Assembly (NCBI RefSeq): GCF_003336805.1
Contig: NZ_QFWJ01000008.1
Span: forward strand, 1-64,000
DNA from: Marinospirillum perlucidum
GTDB taxonomy: Bacteria > Pseudomonadota > Gammaproteobacteria > Pseudomonadales > Halomonadaceae
Direction of reading: 5' to 3'
Length of the DNA: 64,000 nucleotides
This document shows, piece after piece, positions 46,220 to 54,800 of the stretch; the stretch's first letter is position 1; each line of letters opens with the position of its first letter. The translations under genes and the position numbers were made by a program. The notes under the pieces are model-generated. The model saw only the letters and a list, made by a program, of their open reading frames with translations. It was not told the DNA's origin and made no database searches.

Positions 46220-46587
46220 AGTCAAAACGCCAGATTACCATCCTCACTGATGTGGAGCGGATTACCTGTATTGTCCAGAAGGGCAATGCAGACAGAATCG
46301 TCCAGGCTGCATTCAAAGCCGGTGCTCAGGGGGCAACCGTTAACTATGCCCAGGGTAGTGGGGTCAGGGAAAAACTCGGGGTGCTGGGAGTCGCGGTGGA
46401 GGCCGAAAAGGAGGTCATCCAGATCATTGTATCCAGCGAACAGACCAATCGGATTTTTGATGCCATGTATCTGGCCGGACAGCTGGATACACCCGGTATG
46501 GGCTTTATGTATGTCACCCGTCTGGAAAAGGCCGGTACCTATATTCCCCGTGAGGTTCTGCAAAGGATCGAGGACCAGCAAGCATGA
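46216..46587 (+). CDS. PII-family signalling protein, first of two
   Basis: A 123-residue protein with the PII ferredoxin-like fold: ITILTDVERITCIVQKGNADRI, GAQGATVNYAQGSG, KEVIQIIVSSEQTNRIFDAM and GMGFMYVTRLEKAG line up with the strands and helices of GlnB/GlnK. The T-loop region (about 40-62) is unlike the GlnB consensus and lacks the YRGAEY uridylylation motif. PII proteins bind ATP, ADP and 2-oxoglutarate and regulate partners by inserting the T-loop. The start at 46216 has GGAG upstream and overlaps the DUF1538 stop. Partner in all likelihood: the DUF1538 protein. Confidence 0.85.
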   Translation: MKSKRQITILTDVERITCIVQKGNADRIVQAAFKAGAQGATVNYAQGSGVREKLGVLGVAVEAEKEVIQIIVSSEQTNRIFDAMYLAGQLDTPGMGFMYVTRLEKAGTYIPREVLQRIEDQQA

Positions 46588-46907
46588 GCCACAAGCTGAT
46601 TACCTGTTTAATTACCGGTGAGCGGGCGCTGGAGGCGATTGCCTGGCTGCAGGAGGAGGAGGGCATTACCACAGCCAATCGTTATCCGGCACGCGGGGCC
46701 AGCGTCAATTCCGGCCAGGTGTTCAAGAGTATCGAAATACTCACCCTGGTGGTGCCCGAAGATCGCGCTGATGAGCTCTTCGGCAAGCTGTTTGATCATC
46801 TGGATGTAGGGCATCCCGGTGGGGGGATAATATTTCAGGAAGCCTTGATGCAGGCCAGTGACTATCAGTTACCAAATCTTGACCAAGATGGGCCGAAACC
46901 GGCCTAG
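46584..46907 (+). CDS. Divergent PII-like protein, second of two
   Basis: A 107-residue protein whose order of strands and helices follows the PII fold: KLITCLITGERALEAIAWL, a short loop with RYPARGASVNS, SIEILTLVVPEDRADELFGKL and HPGGGIIFQEAL. The last motif corresponds to the GxGKIFV strand of GlnB. The T-loop is much shorter than in GlnB. It overlaps the first PII gene by four bases (ATGA). A heterotrimer or a pair of opposed regulators is conceivable (inference). Its stop overlaps the convergent reductase gene by four bases. Confidence 0.75.
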   Translation: MSHKLITCLITGERALEAIAWLQEEEGITTANRYPARGASVNSGQVFKSIEILTLVVPEDRADELFGKLFDHLDVGHPGGGIIFQEALMQASDYQLPNLDQDGPKPA

Positions 46908-47371
46908 AAAACTCCGGCTTCCAGGCCCGCTGCCAGGGCCTGCCCCAGCTCGCGAGCCTGTTCGACAAACTCTTCCTGCCACTGGCCCTTGAAGATTATT
47001 GGCTCCTGCACCCAGTTCCAGCGCAGGCCGGTCACGATGCTTTCCACTGCCCGCTTGGTACCCGTGCCATCCAGCCCGGCGCGAATATAAAGCGCCACCG
47101 GTAGGCCCTGTTTTTCTTCCAGAACCGGATAATAGCTGCGGTCAAAAAAATCCTTGAGGGCGCCACTCATATAACCCAGGTTTTCTGTAGTGCCCAGAAG
47201 AACGGCATCCGCTTTTAGCAGCTCCTCGGGCCCGGCTTCCAGCGGTGGCAGCCACTGGCAGCTGACCCCTTCTATTTCATCCGAGCGGGCCCCCTCAAGA
47301 GCAGCCTCCACCAGTTTTCGGGTGTTGGGTGACGGGGCGTGAGCGACGATCAGTAGCAGTTTGCTCATCAT
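46904..47371 (-). CDS. Flavodoxin-fold NAD(P)H-dependent reductase
   Basis: A 155-residue protein of the flavodoxin family. LLLIVAHAPSPNTRKLVEAA is the FMN-phosphate loop (SPNT), ADAVLLGTTENLGYMSGALKDFFDRSY contacts the isoalloxazine ring, and LYIRAGLDGTGTKRAVESIV completes the site. The electron donor and substrate are unknown. Two Met codons open the gene; either may be used. The neighbouring hydrolase gene on the same strand ends only 26 bases downstream of nothing else, so the two (hydrolase first, then reductase) may be co-transcribed. Confidence 0.85.
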   Translation of the reverse strand: MMSKLLLIVAHAPSPNTRKLVEAALEGARSDEIEGVSCQWLPPLEAGPEELLKADAVLLGTTENLGYMSGALKDFFDRSYYPVLEEKQGLPVALYIRAGLDGTGTKRAVESIVTGLRWNWVQEPIIFKGQWQEEFVEQARELGQALAAGLEAGVF

Positions 47372-47397
47372 CTACTCCCTTGGGTCGGGTGGATGTT

Positions 47398-48942
47398 TTA
47401 ACTCTTATTGGCTTTTTTCTTCTTCCATTTGACGTTAAACAGATCCAGGCGTCGATCCTTGAGGTTGGTGACCGAGCCTTCATTGCGTACCAGTTTCAGG
47501 CGAGTGAAATCCAGGTCAGAGAAGAAAATCATCTCGGTGTTGGGTGTGGTCTCGTTGAGAACCGCATCATGCGGGAAGGCAAAGTCCGAAGGTGAAAAGA
47601 CCGCCGACTGGGCATACTGGATATCCAGGCTTTCGATGGAAGGCAGGTTGCCGACACTGCCGCAGATCACCACATAGCATTCGTTTTCCACGGCACGGGC
47701 CTGGGCACAGTGGCGTACGCGCAGATAGCCGTTTTTGGTATCCGTCCAGAAGGGAACAAAGAGAATATCCATGTCCTGGTCAGCCAGGATGCGGCTCAAT
47801 TCCGGAAATTCCACGTCATAGCAGATCAGCATCCCGATGCGACCGGCATCGGTTTCAAAAACCGAGAGTTCATGGCCGCCTTCAATTACCCAGTCGCGTT
47901 TTTCCTGGGGAGTAATATGCAGCTTGGGCTGGCGCTCGTAGGTGCCATCACGGCGGAAGAGATAGGCCACGTTGTACAGCATCTCATCCTCGCCTTCCTC
48001 AACCAGGGAGCCGGCGATGATATTGATGTTATAGCTGACCGCCATACGCATGAGTTCGGTTTTGAACTGCTCGGTGAAGGTGGCCAGAAAACGGATGGCC
48101 TGAGTGGTGTCCGATTGATCGGTCAGGCCCATCAGCGGGGCGTTGAAGAGCTCGGGAAAGACTGCAAAGGCACTGCCGTAATCAGACAGGGCATCGACAA
48201 AGTATTCCACCTGCTGGAGTACGGAATCCACGGAATCGAATTCGCGCATCTGCCACTGAACGGCACCGACGCGGGCCTCGGTGGTGGTGCTGTCGAGAAT
48301 CAGATCAGCCGGTTCATACAGGATATTGTTCCATTCCAGTAGAGTGGCATAGCCGTGGGAGCGCTCATCTTCGGGAAGATAGCCGCGCATCAGGCGTTTG
48401 ACCATAAAGTCGTTGGCCAACTGGAAGGATAGAATAGGGTCGTGGATTTCCTTGCGCGCCACCTCTTCCAGGAATTCTGTGGGTTTAAGGTCCTGGGCAT
48501 ATTCGTGGTAGCTGGGGATTCGGCCCCCTGCGAGGATGGCACGCAGGTTCATGGAGCGGCAAAGTTCCTTGCGCGCATCATAAAGACGCCGTCCCAGGCG
48601 GTGGCCCCGGTAAGTGGGGTCGATCAGAACATCCAGTCCGTAGAGGGCATCCCCCTTGGGGTTGTTGCGGACCAGTTCGTTGCTATCGGTCAGGTCGCTG
48701 TATTTATGCGGATCGGAGAAGGTGGCATAGTCCACCAGCACACTCAGGGCCACCCCCACCAGGCGGTCATCATCAACAATGCCGATCTGACCATCGGGGA
48801 AGTCACGGATCAGCTTGTTGATGGTTGCCTGTGGCCAGGCTCCACCAATGTCATCGTAGACCTTGTCCATCAGGACTTTTAACTGCGGATAATCTTTTTT
48901 GGTGAGATTGCGGAGATTCAGATGCGGATCTTCAAGGGTCAT
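47398..48942 (-). CDS. Fusion of GNAT acetyltransferase and nitrilase-type amidohydrolase
   Basis: A 514-residue two-domain protein. Residues about 8-185 form a GNAT fold with the acetyl-CoA loop YRGHRLGRRLY (111-121). Residues about 222-490 form a carbon-nitrogen hydrolase with the complete triad: Glu 264 (FPELFNAP), Lys 340 (QPKLHITP) and Cys 374 (LICYDVEFPE). The fusion is a known architecture of unknown pathway, probably acting on an amine or amide metabolite. The start at 48942 is set by AGGA at six bases; an in-frame start 12 codons earlier lacks support. The tail is Lys-rich (VKWKKKKANKS). Confidence 0.92.
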   Translation of the reverse strand: MTLEDPHLNLRNLTKKDYPQLKVLMDKVYDDIGGAWPQATINKLIRDFPDGQIGIVDDDRLVGVALSVLVDYATFSDPHKYSDLTDSNELVRNNPKGDALYGLDVLIDPTYRGHRLGRRLYDARKELCRSMNLRAILAGGRIPSYHEYAQDLKPTEFLEEVARKEIHDPILSFQLANDFMVKRLMRGYLPEDERSHGYATLLEWNNILYEPADLILDSTTTEARVGAVQWQMREFDSVDSVLQQVEYFVDALSDYGSAFAVFPELFNAPLMGLTDQSDTTQAIRFLATFTEQFKTELMRMAVSYNINIIAGSLVEEGEDEMLYNVAYLFRRDGTYERQPKLHITPQEKRDWVIEGGHELSVFETDAGRIGMLICYDVEFPELSRILADQDMDILFVPFWTDTKNGYLRVRHCAQARAVENECYVVICGSVGNLPSIESLDIQYAQSAVFSPSDFAFPHDAVLNETTPNTEMIFFSDLDFTRLKLVRNEGSVTNLKDRRLDLFNVKWKKKKANKS

Positions 48943-49091
48943 GATAAGTCCTAGGTCTGGGAAGCGACTTTCCTGCAAGCTTAAGACCTAATTGTCTGAA
49001 AATAAAGCAGCTGTTCCCAGCTTCGGGTTAAGCAAGCAGTTTTATTGCCAATGGACTAGAATAGCGCCTTCTTATCAAGGATCTAATTACC

Positions 49092-49637
49092 ATGGCGCAG
49101 AAAGCGCGGGTTATCAAAGCCCGGTTACAACTTGCCGATATGCAACGGCATTACTATCAGGATCATAACCTGACCCTGGCACAGCATCCCTCGGAAACCG
49201 ATCTGCGGCTGATGATCAGACTGCTGGCTTTTGCACTCAATGCCTCGGAAGAACTGGTTTTTGCCCGTGACTTGAGCGATGAGGGAGAGCCCGAGCTAGC
49301 TGAATATACCCTTCAGGGTGATATCCGTCTCTGGATCGTCTTTGGCCAGCCGGATGAGAAATGGCTACGTAAAGCCTGTCAGCAGGCCGAAAGGGTCAAG
49401 GTCTACGCCTATGGAGGGCGCAGTACACAAATCTGGTGGCAGCAGGAGGCCAGCAAGCTAGAGCGCTACACCAAACTCCAGATCTGGGAGGTGCCTGAAG
49501 AGGAGGCCCAGGCCCAGACCCGACTGATGGAGCGTAGCCTTCAGCTTAACTACACCATCAGCGAAGGACAGGTACTGGTGTCCAGCGATCAGGGCAGTGT
49601 GACTCTGGAACCGAAACTACTCAAGGACTTTGCCTGA
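49092..49637 (+). CDS. yaeQ: YaeQ family protein
   Basis: A 181-residue protein that follows the YaeQ family throughout: ARLQLADMQRHYYQDHNLTLAQHPSE (in two blocks), RLMIRLLAFALNASEELVF, DIRLWIVFGQPDEKWLRKAC and VYAYGGRSTQIWW. The fold is a variant of the PD-(D/E)xK nuclease core, but no reaction is established; a role in countering loss of RfaH has been reported for E. coli and questioned. It lies divergent from the hydrolase fusion and its stop is four bases from the chemoreceptor stop. Confidence 0.92.
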   Translation: MAQKARVIKARLQLADMQRHYYQDHNLTLAQHPSETDLRLMIRLLAFALNASEELVFARDLSDEGEPELAEYTLQGDIRLWIVFGQPDEKWLRKACQQAERVKVYAYGGRSTQIWWQQEASKLERYTKLQIWEVPEEEAQAQTRLMERSLQLNYTISEGQVLVSSDQGSVTLEPKLLKDFA

Positions 49638-49641
49638 CAGC

Positions 49642-50949
49642 CTAATGCCGGGAGTCCTGAAGCGCCGCGACTGTGCGTGACACATTATCCGCACCCTGAT
49701 GAATTTCCTGCATGATGGAGGCAACCTGAGTGATTTTATCCTGACCGTCCAGGGCTGTCTGGCGGGCATGTTGAATTCGCTCGGTCACTTCTTGAGTCAG
49801 TTGGTGGTTATTTTCCACCACTTCGGCAATCTGGCGCGTGGAATCGCTGGTACGGGCCGCCAGTTGACGTACCTCATCAGCCACGACGGCAAAGCCGCGC
49901 CCCTGATCACCGGCCCGGGCCGCTTCGATGGCCGCATTCAAGGCGAGCAGGTTGGTCTGTTCGGCAATGGCGCGAATCGTGGCCACAATATCCTCAATAC
50001 TATCGGATTGATCATTTAACTGGCCAATTTGGCGGGTGGCCTCTTCGATCTGCTCGCTGATCAGGCTGGAGGTGGATACCGCCATTTCCAGAGATTCCAA
50101 ACCCTGACGAGCGATCTGGGTGGTTTCTTCAGAGGTGCTGCTGGCTACCTCGGCGGCTTCGCGCACAGCCAGATCCTGTTCCACCTTGTTAGTGATGTCG
50201 CTGGCAAACTTGATCACTCGGGTGACTTGTCCATTGCTATCCATGATGGGGTTGTAGGTGGCTTCCAGCCAGAGAGTCTGGCCAGTGGCCGTCACTCGCA
50301 TGAATTGACCTGATTTAAATGCCCCTGCCGCCAACTCTTTCCAGAAGTCGGGATTCTCAGCATAGAAATGCTCATCGCAAAAGATGCGGTGGTGCTGGTT
50401 GAGGATCTCTTCCTGGCGATAACCCACGGCATTGAGAAAGTTCTGATTGGCTGAAAGAATATGCCCCTCCGGGGTGAACTCGATAACGGCCAATGAGCGG
50501 TTAAGGGCCGCCATAACCGCCTGCTGTTGATCAGCCTCAAGTTTCTGGGCAGTGACATCAGAAGCCAGTTTCAGTACCTTGACGACTCGGCCCTGATCAT
50601 CCTTGACGGGAAAATAAGTAGCTTCCAGCCAGACGAGCCGGCCTTCGCGGGTGACTCGGGCAAAGGTGCCTTGATTGGACTGTCCGGCAGCCAGTTGTGA
50701 CCAGAAGCTCCGGTATTCAGCGGAAGCGGCGACCTCGGGAGGACAGAAAAGCCGGTGATGCTGCCCCTGAATTTGTTCCAGGCTATAACCCATCAGTCTC
50801 ATGAAGAGCGTATTGGCCGTGAGGATATCGCCTTCAGGGGTGAATTCGATCACGGCAACATGGCTCTGGATCGCATCCATAACGGCCTGGTGGGCTTGAA
50901 TATCCTGCTTGAGTTGCCGGTTTTCTGATTTTAGATGTTGATTAAACAT
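49642..50949 (-). CDS. Soluble chemoreceptor with two PAS domains (BdlA-like)
   Basis: A 435-residue cytosolic protein without membrane helices. Two similar PAS domains lie at about 25-140 and 148-262, each with [14 protein letters not shown] or NQHHR and WLEATY motifs. The MCP signalling part follows ([39 protein letters not shown]) and is short, ending soon after the second arm of the coiled coil. Order and size match BdlA of P. aeruginosa, which links c-di-GMP to biofilm dispersal. Motif NQHHRIFC has a Cys-containing stretch also seen in relatives; whether a haem or FAD is bound cannot be told. A GCAATAATT box (51025) lies upstream. Confidence 0.9.
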   Translation of the reverse strand: MFNQHLKSENRQLKQDIQAHQAVMDAIQSHVAVIEFTPEGDILTANTLFMRLMGYSLEQIQGQHHRLFCPPEVAASAEYRSFWSQLAAGQSNQGTFARVTREGRLVWLEATYFPVKDDQGRVVKVLKLASDVTAQKLEADQQQAVMAALNRSLAVIEFTPEGHILSANQNFLNAVGYRQEEILNQHHRIFCDEHFYAENPDFWKELAAGAFKSGQFMRVTATGQTLWLEATYNPIMDSNGQVTRVIKFASDITNKVEQDLAVREAAEVASSTSEETTQIARQGLESLEMAVSTSSLISEQIEEATRQIGQLNDQSDSIEDIVATIRAIAEQTNLLALNAAIEAARAGDQGRGFAVVADEVRQLAARTSDSTRQIAEVVENNHQLTQEVTERIQHARQTALDGQDKITQVASIMQEIHQGADNVSRTVAALQDSRH

Positions 50950-51155
50950 CTGACCTCCAGGGCAAGTGCCCGTCTATTCAATTGCTCTAGTCTTTCTACT
51001 TGCTTAAAGCTTAACAAAACCTATGCAATAATTATAATAGAATTTTTCTTGGTTATTTTTACTTTAAAACTATCAATGCCGTCCACTGCGTGGGTTGGGG
51101 ATTTTTATACCGTTATCTATGCAGGCTGGTACACGTGCAGACGGGGAAAGCTTGA

Positions 51156-51638
51156 TCAGCTCCTGGAGTTGGGCAGGGGAATGGCAGTTTCATTTTTGAT
51201 TTCTCGCAGGGCAAAGTTGGAGTTGACCTGGGAAATACCCTGAAGGGTGAAAATTTTCTCATTCAAGAAGCGGTCATAGGCGGCCATGTCTTCGATCAGG
51301 ACTCTTAACACGAAATCGGCATGGCCGGTGGTGGCGTAGCATTGCATGACTTCGGGATAGCGCAGGATTTTTTCCTCGATTTCCTGGCTGTTGTCGATGG
51401 AATGACGCAGCAGGGTGATCATGACCAGCACGCAGAGAGGTTGCCCAACTTTCTGGGGATCAACCAGAGCGGTGAATTTTTTGATGATGCCGTCTTTTTC
51501 CAAGGCTTTTACACGTCGCCAACAGGCCGTAGTCGACAGTCCCACGTGTTCGGCCAGCTGTTGGTTTTTGAGGTGACCATCCTTTTGCAGTTCGTCCAGA
51601 ATGCGTAGATCAAAGCGATCCAGTTGGGCGGTGTTCAT
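51156..51638 (-). CDS. Lrp/AsnC family transcriptional regulator
   Basis: A 160-residue regulator with an N-terminal HTH (RFDLRILDELQKDGHLKNQQ, LAEHVGLSTTACWRRVKALE) and a C-terminal RAM ligand-binding domain (VLVMITLLRHS, YPEVMQCYATTGHADFVLRV). Members sense amino acids. It is divergent from the indolepyruvate oxidoreductase gene with a perfect inverted repeat between them, so it probably controls that gene and itself in response to an aromatic or branched amino acid (inference). Confidence 0.92.
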   Translation of the reverse strand: MNTAQLDRFDLRILDELQKDGHLKNQQLAEHVGLSTTACWRRVKALEKDGIIKKFTALVDPQKVGQPLCVLVMITLLRHSIDNSQEIEEKILRYPEVMQCYATTGHADFVLRVLIEDMAAYDRFLNEKIFTLQGISQVNSNFALREIKNETAIPLPNSRS

Positions 51639-51665
51639 TATTTGCCTCTTGATTGTTGTTGTTAA

Positions 51666-51722
51666 GCAATGAACGCAATAATTTTCTGAAATCCTATTTG
51701 TAATGCAAAATTATTGCAAAAA
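51666..51722. promoter_or_regulatory. Lrp-type operator between regulator and oxidoreductase genes
   Basis: GCAATAATTTT (51675-51685) and AAAATTATTGC (51707-51717) form a perfect 11-bp inverted repeat whose centres are 32 bases apart, about three helical turns. A further GCAAT lies at 51666. AT-rich, phased inverted repeats of this kind are typical of Lrp/AsnC binding sites. The region lies 28-79 bases upstream of the regulator start and about 100 bases from the oxidoreductase start. Confidence 0.6.
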
Positions 51723-51820
51723 CCAGGTATTTCTGTATCGAGAAAGCAAGCCTTTTCATCTCATCTATCACTAAACTGACTAGCCATCTGATACAAAAAT
51801 AATAATGATGAGGTGTTGTT

Positions 51821-54800
51821 ATGCCAATTGAGGCTGCCGGACAACTGGATAGCTACCAGTTGAAAGATCGTTATTCACGCCAGGAAGGCCGGGTATTTGT
51901 GACCGGTTCCCAGGCACTCGTGCGAATACTGCTGCGCCAGGCTGAACTGGATTGTCACCAGGGTTACCAGACGGCCGGTTTGGTGAGTGGTTATCGCGGA
52001 TCCCCCCTGGGGGGCGTGGATCAGGCACTTTGGGATGCCCAGGAGTCGTTGGATAGTCACCAAATCAGCTTTATTCCCGCCGTTAACGAAGATCTGGCGG
52101 CTACCCTCCTGATGGGCAGCCAGCAGGTGGAAACCGATCCGGACCGTGAAGTGGAAGGCGTGTTTGGTCTCTGGTATGGCAAGGGGCCGGGTGTTGACCG
52201 TTCCGGTGATGCCTTCAAGCATGCCAATGCCTGTGGCAGTTCTCCGCACGGTGGAGTGCTGGTCATCGCCGGTGATGACCATGGTTGTGTGTCTTCATCC
52301 ATGCCCCATCAGTCGGATGTTGCCTTTATGTCCTGGTTTATGCCGGTGATTAACCCGGCCAATCTCGCCGAGTATGAAACCTTTGGGCTCTGGGGCTATG
52401 CATTGTCACGTTTTTCCGGCTGCTGGGTGGGGTTTAAAGCCATTTCCGAGACAGTGGAAAGCGCTGCTTCGGTTGAAGTGCCTCCATTGCCGGATTTTGT
52501 CCTTCCCGAAGATTTCACTCCCCCCGAGGATGGCCTGCATTATCGCTGGCCGGATTTGCCCGGTCCCCAGTTGGAAACCCGCATTGAGCACAAGCTGGCG
52601 GCGGTCCAGGCTTTTGCCCGAGCCAATCCCATCGATCGGCTTTTTTACCCTAATGCCCAGGCAAAATTTGGTCTGGTCACTACCGGCAAGGGGCATCTGG
52701 ATTTGATGGAAGCCTTGCGCCTTTTGGGGCTGGATGAAGAGGCTTTGGTCGATCTGGGCGTGGAAATCTACAAGGTGGGGATGGTTTGGCCGCTTAATCG
52801 CCAGGGTATTCTGGATTTTGTGCATGGCAAGCAGGAAATCCTGGTGATTGAAGAAAAGCGCGGCATTATTGAAAGTCAGATCAAGGAATACATGTCCGAA
52901 CCTGATCACCCAGGGGAGGTTCTGGTAACCGGCAAGCAGGATGAAAGCGGCCAACCACTGATTCCCTATGTGGGCGAGCTGAGTCCTAAATTGCTGGCCG
53001 GTTTTCTGGTGGCCCGTTTCAAGCGTTTTTTTGACCTGGATTTAACCTCGGTCTGGCAAGCTCTTCAGCAACAGCAGGCTACTGCCCAGGACCCGGGTGG
53101 TGTTCGTCGTCTACCCTATTTTTGCTCCGGTTGCCCGCACAATTCTTCCACGAAGGTTCCCGAGGGCAGCAAGGCCTTATCCGGCATTGGCTGCCATTTC
53201 ATGGCTTCCTGGATGGGACGCAAGACCGAGTCCCTGATCCAGATGGGGGGTGAAGGCGTTAACTGGATTGGTAAAAGCCGCTATATCGGTAATCAGCATG
53301 TCTTTCAAAACCTGGGCGAAGGTACCTGGTTTCATTCGGGTTCCATGGCCGTTCGCCAGGCTGTTGCTGCAGGCGTCAATATTACCTACAAAGTACTTTT
53401 CAATGATGCTGTAGCCATGACCGGTGGTCAGCCGGTGGACGGCCAGATCAGCGTACCCATGATTGCTCGCCAGTCGTATGATGAAGGCGTCAAGAAAATA
53501 GTGGTGGTCAGTGATGAACCGGAAAAATATCACGGTCATGAGCGCGAATTTCCAGCCGGGGTGACCTTTCATCACCGTGATGAGCTGGATGAAATCCAGC
53601 GGGAATTACGCCAGCTTCCCGGCTGTACCCTGATGATTTACGATCAAACCTGTGCTGCGGAAAAACGCCGTCGACGTAAGCGTGGCACCTATCCGAATCC
53701 GGCCAAACGGGCATTTATCAATCACCATGTCTGTGAGGCCTGTGGTGACTGTTCGGTGCAATCCAACTGCCTTTCGGTCGTGCCCAGAGATACCCAGGAG
53801 GGTCGTAAGCGAAAGATTGACCAGTCGTCCTGTAACAAGGATTTTTCCTGCCTGAGTGGATTTTGTCCCAGTTTTGTCACCATCGAAGGGGGAGACGTAC
53901 GCAAGCCCCAGGGCATTCATGCTGATCAGGCCTTCTGGTCTCGGGTTGAGCAGCTGCCCGAGCCACACCGGCCAGTGCTGGGGCAGGGGTATGATCTGCT
54001 AGTCGCCGGGGTTGGTGGAACCGGGGTCATCACTATTGGTCAGCTGATCACCATGGCCGCTCATTTGCAGGGCTATGGCAGCAGTGTGCTCGACTTTATG
54101 GGTTTTGCGCAAAAGGGGGGGAGCGTCCTCAGTTACGTGCGCTTGGCACCGAAACCAGAGGGTTTGAATCAGGTGCGCATCGAAGCCGGTCAGGCCGATG
54201 CCGTACTGGCCTGTGATCTGGTGGTCGCTACCTCCGAGAAAGGTCTGCAGGTGTTGCAGCCGGGACACACCCGCCTGGTGGTTAATCAGGCCCAGTTACC
54301 GACGGCTGATTATGTTCTCTATCGTGATGCTGATATGAGTGCAGACAAGCGTTTGCAGCTGTTAAAAACGACCCTGGGCGAGGAAAACTTTGCCCAGTTC
54401 AACGCCAGTCAGGCGGCTGAACAGCTCCTGGGTGATAGTGTGTTTGCCAATATGATCCTCCTGGGGTTTGCCTGGCAGCAGGGCCTCTTGCCTCTGTCAC
54501 TGCAAGCCCTGATGCGTGCCCTGGAACTCAATGGCGTGGCTTTGGACAAGAATAAACAAGCCTTTGCCTGGGGGCGTTTGGCCGCTGCCGATCCCGAGTA
54601 TACGCAGCGGCATCTGGATCAGCAGCCCCTGCCAGTGGAGGCCAGTCTGGAAGCGGTTGTTGGCCGTCACGCCCGTTATCTTGAAGCCTACCAGAATAGC
54701 GCCTGGGCAGAGCGCTACCGGCACTGGGTGGAGCGGGTGGCTCAGGCAGAAGCGGCTGTGGAGGCGGGCAGTCAGACCCTGACCCGGGCAGTGGCTGAAC

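Noticed and set aside
50935-51243. A plus-strand open frame between the BdlA-like gene and the Lrp-type gene
   Set aside because: It overlaps both convergent or divergent gene ends, has no ribosome-binding site and its sequence is low in recognisable structure; the gap is better seen as the promoter of the receptor gene.
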